Below are positions 6,228 through 10,764 of a stretch of 10,764 nucleotides of DNA, piece by piece; positions within the stretch are counted from its first letter, which is position 1, and the number at the start of each line of letters is the position of its first letter. The notes below the pieces were generated by a model. That model did no database searches, was not told the origin of the DNA, and was given only the letters and a program-made list of their open reading frames with translations. This stretch comes from Stramenopiles sp. TOSAG23-2 (lineage: Eukaryota > Sar). Made by a program: the position numbers and the translations under genes. The DNA is taken from assembly GCA_900128395.1 (NCBI GenBank), contig LT649992.1:1-10764 (forward strand), written 5' to 3'.

Positions 6228-6342
6228 AGGGGGGAGGTGCGGAGAGGAAAAATATATAACAAGATGTGTTAAACGAAAAGATGTATTGATACTTAGATGT
6301 ACATACAGACAGAACAAACAAAATTAAACAAAAGGCAACAAA

Positions 6343-7215
6343 ATGAAATCTGTTGTTGTACGATTCATAGCAATCATTGCATTATTAGCAATAATTACAA
6401 ATGCTAGAAAATTAGATACAAAAAATAATAAAGTTAATATAAATGATATATTAACTAATAACCTTGTGCCTTTGCAGCCTCACTGGGTGCCTTCATTAAG
6501 CACGTTGATTACTACTACTGGTGGTAAAAATTGCAAACCGGGTTATCATTACACAAAGTATCATGGTGATTATCTTGAATCACATGTTAGGACTAGCAAA
6601 ATGTTTCTTAAAAATGGCCATTGTTTGGGGCATGTATCAGCTTTGGAATGTAAGAATGTTGCAAATGCAAATGGTTTTAAATTCAAAGAAACTATGGGAA
6701 GATCATATCCTCCAGGTTGCTATTCTCTTGGTTCATCAATGTATTTTAATCAAAACAAAGATACAGGGATACCATGTGGCACAAGTGGCCGTGTCTGTTT
6801 TTGTAAATCTCATTGCACTCCATGTCCTGAAAATCATTACAGTGACGGTGGACAAGCGCTATGCAAACCATGTCGAAAAGACCAATTTAGTAACGCCGGT
6901 AGTGCAGCGTGTCAAATTAAAACGGAAGTAATTACGGGCAAGTTGACCAATTTAAAAGAACAAATGGATAAAATGAAAGAGGAAAGAAGTGATAGCCATA
7001 CCAATTTAGAACGTTTGTATCAAGATATGAAAGTACGTAAAGCATATGAAACGCTTATGCTATCGAAACAGAAGAAGGAGAAAGAACTTACGATGGAAGA
7101 TTGTAAACGAGATCGTAAGATGAAAACGCTCCTCTTTCCATCTGTTGAATTGAAAGAGGAAGTGGATGATAACACATGCATTAATAAAAACCGAGATATC
7201 ATGCTAGATTATTAA
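6343..7215 (+). CDS. Secreted cysteine-rich protein with coiled-coil tail
   Basis: A complete 290-codon ORF starts in an A-rich context (aacaaaATGaaa). Residues 1-21 form a classical signal peptide (a basic start, then a hydrophobic run IAIIALLAII ending TNA). Residues 60-155 are a cysteine-bearing domain with GYHYTKYHG, ALECKNVANANG, SYPPGCYSLGSSMYFN and RVCFCK. The PPGCY...YFN...CFC pattern recurs in secreted proteins of microalgae, as I recall them. Residues 156-190 form an ephrin-receptor-like/GCC2-GCC3 module (CTPCPENHYSDGG, CKPCRKDQFSNAGSAAC), related in style to the decayed gene at 4111-4593. Residues 195-255 are a charged coiled coil rich in Lys/Glu. There is no second membrane segment, so it is probably secreted or cell-surface attached. 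The biological role is unknown. The gene appears intact and intronless. Confidence 0.8.
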   Translation: MKSVVVRFIAIIALLAIITNARKLDTKNNKVNINDILTNNLVPLQPHWVPSLSTLITTTGGKNCKPGYHYTKYHGDYLESHVRTSKMFLKNGHCLGHVSALECKNVANANGFKFKETMGRSYPPGCYSLGSSMYFNQNKDTGIPCGTSGRVCFCKSHCTPCPENHYSDGGQALCKPCRKDQFSNAGSAACQIKTEVITGKLTNLKEQMDKMKEERSDSHTNLERLYQDMKVRKAYETLMLSKQKKEKELTMEDCKRDRKMKTLLFPSVELKEEVDDNTCINKNRDIMLDY

Positions 7216-7220
7216 ATAAA
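7215..7220 (+). terminator. Candidate poly(A) signal
   Basis: AATAAA overlaps the last base of the stop codon of the 6343-7215 gene. It is a common eukaryotic signal, but such hexamers arise easily in AT-rich DNA. Confidence 0.3.
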
Positions 7221-7728
7221 CATATACGAAGAAGGTTGCTAGGAAGAGGCTTTGCAGTGTCGTAAAAAGCATATATATTTTAATTTATATAATACATGTG
7301 AGTGTATGAGAAAATTTATATATATATAGACTATATCAAATATTTATTAATTTACACGGAATAGCAGATTCCAATAGAAGGTTTAACTTCGAGACGTAAA
7401 GATTTAATTTACACATAATTTATTGTTTTAATTTAATCTCCCCTCACCCTTCTTGGGACTTTTGTTTGATCCAAAATCAATATAATAGTGAATGGTTATA
7501 AAAATTAACATGGACACACCAGCTGTTTAATCGGTTTTCAGGTTTAGATCGGGCATACATATATATACATATATATATGTATAAATGATCTTTTAGAACA
7601 ACAACAAAATTCGTTTCTTCTTCTGTCGTTTTTGGTGCTTTGCGGTGTGGTGTGACATTTTAATTTGAATATATATAATTAATAAATAATTTTTTGGAAC
7701 AACAACAAATTCGTTTCTGTGTTTGCGG

Positions 7729-7761
<33 letters not shown>

Positions 7762-7803
7762 CTGGTATATATCAATTGTATTATTGTAGAATAAATACAA
7801 CAA
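7216..7803. other. Intergenic region and ABC-transporter upstream DNA
   Basis: No gene is seen. It holds (AT)n stretches at about 7317-7328 and 7556-7580. GAACAACAACAAA(A)TTCGTTTCT occurs twice, at about 7597-7619 and 7697-7718, suggesting a duplication of about 100 bases in the upstream region. A TATATAA at 7672-7678 lies 132 bases before the transporter start. Minus-strand frames here come from the CT repeat and AT-rich DNA and are not genes. Confidence 0.45.
7729..7760 (+). repeat. (TC)13 microsatellite followed by (TG)n
   Basis: TC repeats run from 7729 to 7754 and grade into TGTGTG, ending 44 bases before the transporter ATG. It probably lies in the 5' leader or promoter. Pyrimidine tracts near starts can act as initiator-like elements, but that role is inference. 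It is likely to vary in length between individuals. Confidence 0.85.
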
Positions 7804-10293
7804 ATGGATGATAATAATAAGTATAAAAAAAATGATGAAATTCATAAAAAAATTCATGGAAAGAAAATAAAACCAAAGAAAATAGATAAACCTGGACCAA
7901 CATTATTTCGTATATGTGCAATTATTATCTATGCAACGTTAGATATATTGATACCAACTGCTTTATTATATGCAGAATACGATCAAAATTTAAACAACTT
8001 TGTAAACCAAGAATTTCTTAGTGGATATAATATTACTAGTAGTGGTATTGATATATCATTTATATGTTTCTTTCGTGCTCTTTTAACTGCCGTATTTGGT
8101 TTTTTTTTAGGCCTTTGGATGCCAATAGCTTTCACTGTTCATATAGTAGCAATAATTTTATTAATCATTAAAAGTATTGTTGTATCAACAAGTTGGTGGA
8201 ATGGTTATAGAACAGCTATTTTTATTTGTAGTTTGATTTTTGGTTTTTATCAACTACGTATGTCATGGAAAATGAGGAAAGTTGTAGAAACATTGGATAA
8301 AAAAGTATCAACTACTACATTTGATGATGTAGAAAGTGGTAACATGACAACAACAAGTGATAGTGAGAAAAATAAAGATGACGAGAAAGAAGATTCATCA
8401 TCTATTGAACGATTATTGATGTTAGCAAAACCAGAAAAATATTTATTACTTGTTGGTACTATAGCCCTTGTATTTGCAAACATTGCAACATTAATTATAC
8501 CAGCATTATTTGGCCAATTGATTAATTTATTAGCACAAAGTAAATCTATTGAACAAGGTGAAATAGAATTATCAAATATAGTCATTTCGTTAATTATATG
8601 GGTGATTATTATGGCATTTTTTACTTTCTTACGGGGATGGCTTTATACATTAGCTGGGGAAAGATTAGTTGCAAGATTTAGAAAACAATTATTTGATAAA
8701 ATAGCACATCATGATATTTCATTTTTTGATAAAATTCAATCTGGTGAATTAGTAAATCGACTTGCATCAGATACAAATGTTGTACAAAACGCAGTGACGG
8801 TGAATATATCAATGGCATTGCGATTTACAGGACAAGGGATGATTGGCCTTGTAATTATATTTTTAATTTCACCAAAATTGACTGGATTAATGTTTACTGT
8901 TGTTCCTGTTGTCATGGGATTTGCTATTTGTTATGGTAGATATTTGAAAAAAATTGGTAAAAAATACCAAGAATCACTTGCAAAAGCAGGTGAGATTGCA
9001 ACGGAGGTAATTGGCAATATGAGAACCGTAAGAAGTTTCGGACGTGAAAATATGGAACATGGTAGATATAGCAATGCAATTATGGATTCGTTCAAACAAG
9101 GCAGAGCACGGGCATTTGTTTATGGTTCCTTTGCTGGTGCAATGGGACTTTTGTCATATACGGCAATAACAACTGTTTTATGGTATGGTGGAACCTTAGT
9201 AATACGTGGAGAAATGAAACCTGGTACATTAATATCGTTTTTATTGTATACTATTTTTATTGCCTCCGCGCTTGGTGCATTAACAAGTGTGTTTGGTCAA
9301 TTGATGACTGCTGTTGGTAGTTCGGATAGATTATTTGAAATTTTAGATTTGGAACCAGAAATCAATTCATATCCAAATAGTGGTGGACGAATTCCTAATA
9401 TCATAAATAAAGCTAGTGGTATCGTTGTCGAGGAAAAAGATCATAAGGAAGAAAAATCTATTAATAAATCCTATCACGTTGATAGTAGTAGTGATGAAGA
9501 AACAATCAAAGGAGAAATAACATTTACAAATGTCAATTTTTCATACCCTTCCAGAAGAGATATTAGTGTTTTGAACAATGTTTCGTTTAAAGTAAAAGAA
9601 GGAGAAAATGTTGCAATTTGTGGTCAAAGTGGTGCTGGAAAAAGTACAATTATTCAATTGATTGAACGATTTTATTTACCTACAAATGGATCGATTAAAA
9701 TATCCTCATTTGATATAAATTCATTAGACCATGGGTTTTTACATTCAAATATATCATTAGTTTCGCAAGAGCCGATATTGTTTGCAACGTCTATTCGAGA
9801 AAATATTTTATACGGTATTGATCGTGATGTACCGATGTTAGAATTAATTGAAGTTGCTAAGAAAGCAAATGCACATAAATTTATTACAGGTTTTCCAGAA
9901 GGATATGATACCTTAGTAGGTGAGCGTGGTGTACAGCTTAGCGGTGGGCAAAAACAAAGAGTAGCAATAGCACGAGCAATATTAATGAATCCATTGATTT
10001 TATTGTTAGATGAAGCTACATCAGCATTGGACGCTGAATCGGAAGGTGTTGTTCAAGATGCATTAGATCAATTGATGTTAAATCGGACGACAATTGTGAT
10101 TGCACATCGCTTGAGTACGATTAAAAATGCTCATACAATTATGGTAATGCATGATGGTGCAATTGTTGAAAAAGCAAGTGGTGATGGGGATGGTAACTCT
10201 GCACATAATCAATTGCTTAGTAAGACAAATGGTTTGTATTATGAATTGGTAAAAAAACAATTAAGTGGTTTGCAAGATAAAGAGAAGAAGTAA
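7804..10293 (+). CDS. ABCB-type half-transporter (TAP/TAPL-like)
   Basis: A complete 829-codon, intronless ORF encodes an ATP-driven membrane exporter half-molecule that would work as a dimer. Residues 1-30 are a Lys-rich cytosolic tail. Residues 33-152 contain about four hydrophobic segments, an extra N-terminal membrane domain like TMD0. An acidic/Ser/Thr linker covers 160-200. Residues 205-505 are the six-helix ABC exporter membrane domain, including RFRKQLFDKIAHHDISFFD and SGELVNRLASDT. The nucleotide-binding domain (about 570-818) has A-loop Tyr581, Walker A GQSGAGKST (607-615), Q-loop Gln655, signature LSGGQ (712-716), Walker B LILLLDE (731-737), D-loop SALD (740-743) and H-loop His768. 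All catalytic residues are present. The architecture best fits TAP/ABCB9-like peptide transporters of internal membranes such as vacuole or lysosome, but substrate and location are inference. An acidic insertion (541-566) separates the two core domains. Confidence 0.95.
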   Translation: MDDNNKYKKNDEIHKKIHGKKIKPKKIDKPGPTLFRICAIIIYATLDILIPTALLYAEYDQNLNNFVNQEFLSGYNITSSGIDISFICFFRALLTAVFGFFLGLWMPIAFTVHIVAIILLIIKSIVVSTSWWNGYRTAIFICSLIFGFYQLRMSWKMRKVVETLDKKVSTTTFDDVESGNMTTTSDSEKNKDDEKEDSSSIERLLMLAKPEKYLLLVGTIALVFANIATLIIPALFGQLINLLAQSKSIEQGEIELSNIVISLIIWVIIMAFFTFLRGWLYTLAGERLVARFRKQLFDKIAHHDISFFDKIQSGELVNRLASDTNVVQNAVTVNISMALRFTGQGMIGLVIIFLISPKLTGLMFTVVPVVMGFAICYGRYLKKIGKKYQESLAKAGEIATEVIGNMRTVRSFGRENMEHGRYSNAIMDSFKQGRARAFVYGSFAGAMGLLSYTAITTVLWYGGTLVIRGEMKPGTLISFLLYTIFIASALGALTSVFGQLMTAVGSSDRLFEILDLEPEINSYPNSGGRIPNIINKASGIVVEEKDHKEEKSINKSYHVDSSSDEETIKGEITFTNVNFSYPSRRDISVLNNVSFKVKEGENVAICGQSGAGKSTIIQLIERFYLPTNGSIKISSFDINSLDHGFLHSNISLVSQEPILFATSIRENILYGIDRDVPMLELIEVAKKANAHKFITGFPEGYDTLVGERGVQLSGGQKQRVAIARAILMNPLILLLDEATSALDAESEGVVQDALDQLMLNRTTIVIAHRLSTIKNAHTIMVMHDGAIVEKASGDGDGNSAHNQLLSKTNGLYYELVKKQLSGLQDKEKK

Positions 10294-10334
10294 GAGAAAG
10301 AGAAAAAAGAAAAGGGTGTTTGTTATATAATTTA

Positions 10335-10338
<4 letters not shown>

Positions 10339-10367
<29 letters not shown>
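10339..10367. repeat. (TA)n microsatellite
   Basis: About 14 uninterrupted TA repeats lie 45 bases after the transporter stop codon, probably in its 3' untranslated region. Confidence 0.9.
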
Positions 10368-10369
<2 letters not shown>

Positions 10370-10653
10370 AATAATAAAAAATAACCACCACCCAGACCAC
10401 ACAGGGCGTGTGTCACATATATTATTTTATTATACAAAAGCAGAGCGCATCAGAGCGCAGACCGGGCAGAGCCAAGAGCACATCAGCAAAAAGCGTTTAC
10501 GTCACTGTACAATTTAAAAATTTGGTTATGCATACTTTTTTTACAGGTATACCTATACTTGAAATACTGTAATACGACAACAACAAAATCCCCTTAAAAA
10601 CTCTTTCAATAGCTTATTAATAACCTCCTAGTATACCGTATAACTGGATTAAG

Positions 10654-10661
10654 TATAAAAA
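10654..10661 (+). promoter_or_regulatory. Possible TATA box of a gene leaving the right edge
   Basis: TATAAAAA lies 93 bases before an ATG at 10747 in a strong context (caaaATGg). The six codons visible read MAVNLS. The spacing resembles that of the 6343 gene. This conflicts with the minus-strand reading at 10686-10763, and only one is likely to be real. Confidence 0.2.
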
Positions 10662-10685
10662 TCGACCCCTAAAACCCCAGCATCA

Positions 10686-10763
10686 TCATTCATAAAAATC
10701 TTCTTCTATACCTTGTAAATGATCAGGATTGTTAGTGCATTTCAAAATGGCAGTTAATTTAAG
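10686..10763 (-). CDS. Possible 3' end of a minus-strand gene, partial
   Basis: Twenty-five open codons enter from the right edge and end in two consecutive TGA codons (stop at 10686-10688). The reading contains LKLTAILKCTNNPDHLQ and ends IEEDFYE, which has a natural protein composition. It faintly recalls the start of DUF866/CXXC zinc-binding (CZIB-like) proteins, but the match is too short to name. Every other intact frame here ends in TAA. A plus-strand start at 10747 is the competing reading. Confidence 0.25.
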   Translation of the reverse strand, partial: LKLTAILKCTNNPDHLQGIEEDFYE

Positions 10764-10764
10764 T

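Larger units (their letters stand above)
10294..10685. other. 3' flank of the transporter gene and AT-rich spacer
   Basis: This starts with a purine tract (GAGAAAGAGAAAAAAG) after the stop codon, then the (AT)n run, then AATAAA at 10373-10378, a possible poly(A) signal. A GC-richer patch at about 10437-10490 contains AGAGCGCATCAGAGCGCAGA, a short direct repeat. An open frame at 10320-10517 is made largely of the (AT)n repeat and is not a gene. Nothing else is recognised. Confidence 0.45.

Noticed and set aside
7593-7857. Minus-strand ORFs rich in Glu-Arg
   Set aside because: They are translations of the TC microsatellite and overlap the transporter start.
8250-8585. Minus-strand ORFs inside the ABC transporter (also 10078-10260)
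   Set aside because: Shadow frames antisense to a gene with clear conserved motifs.

Overview
This window looks like nuclear DNA from an AT-rich, intron-poor unicellular eukaryote. Long AT-rich intergenic stretches, TATA-like boxes roughly 100-130 bases before start codons, A-rich start contexts, microsatellites, a transposon-derived inverted-repeat element and an uninterrupted 829-codon ABC transporter all point that way. The pairing of RCC1-like repeats with ephrin-receptor-like (GCC2/GCC3) cysteine-rich modules is common in marine microalgae such as stramenopiles, haptophytes and prasinophytes. The exact lineage cannot be fixed from the sequence alone, and I see no bacterial operon structure or viral hallmark genes.

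Layout. Positions 1-1900 hold no confidently recognised gene. They contain decayed short repeats, a weak ORF (608-1177) that carries a long near-perfect foldback (723-833), and low-complexity DNA. At 1934-2647 a complete plus-strand ORF encodes an unrecognised, probably nuclear protein with basic patches, an acidic repeat and a compact C-terminal domain. At 2956-3423 a minus-strand ORF encodes a helical protein with an acidic tail. It abuts, head to head, the 3' remnant of a leucine-rich-repeat gene on the plus strand (about 3464-3651), which looks like a rearrangement junction. At 4111-4593 lies a decayed RCC1-like gene ending in a cysteine-rich module.

The most striking part is 5081-6186. 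A tandem array of about 109-bp units, each holding the same short ORF, is interrupted by a 535-bp foldback element (5616-6150). Because the flanking sequence is a repeat, the empty target site can be read from the other copies. This shows a clean two-base TA target duplication and nearly perfect long inverted arms, so the insertion is probably recent. It sits just upstream of the TATA-like box of a secreted cysteine-rich/coiled-coil protein gene (6343-7215).

At 7804-10293 a complete ABCB-type half-transporter gene carries every nucleotide-binding motif and an extra N-terminal membrane domain. It is preceded by a (TC)n tract and followed by an (AT)n tract. The final 470 bases are mostly non-coding, with a possible gene fragment running off the right edge.

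The genes do not form an obvious pathway. The common thread is extracellular or membrane function (LRR, RCC1/cysteine-rich, secreted cysteine-rich, ABC transporter) in a region reshaped by repeats, gene decay and a mobile element.
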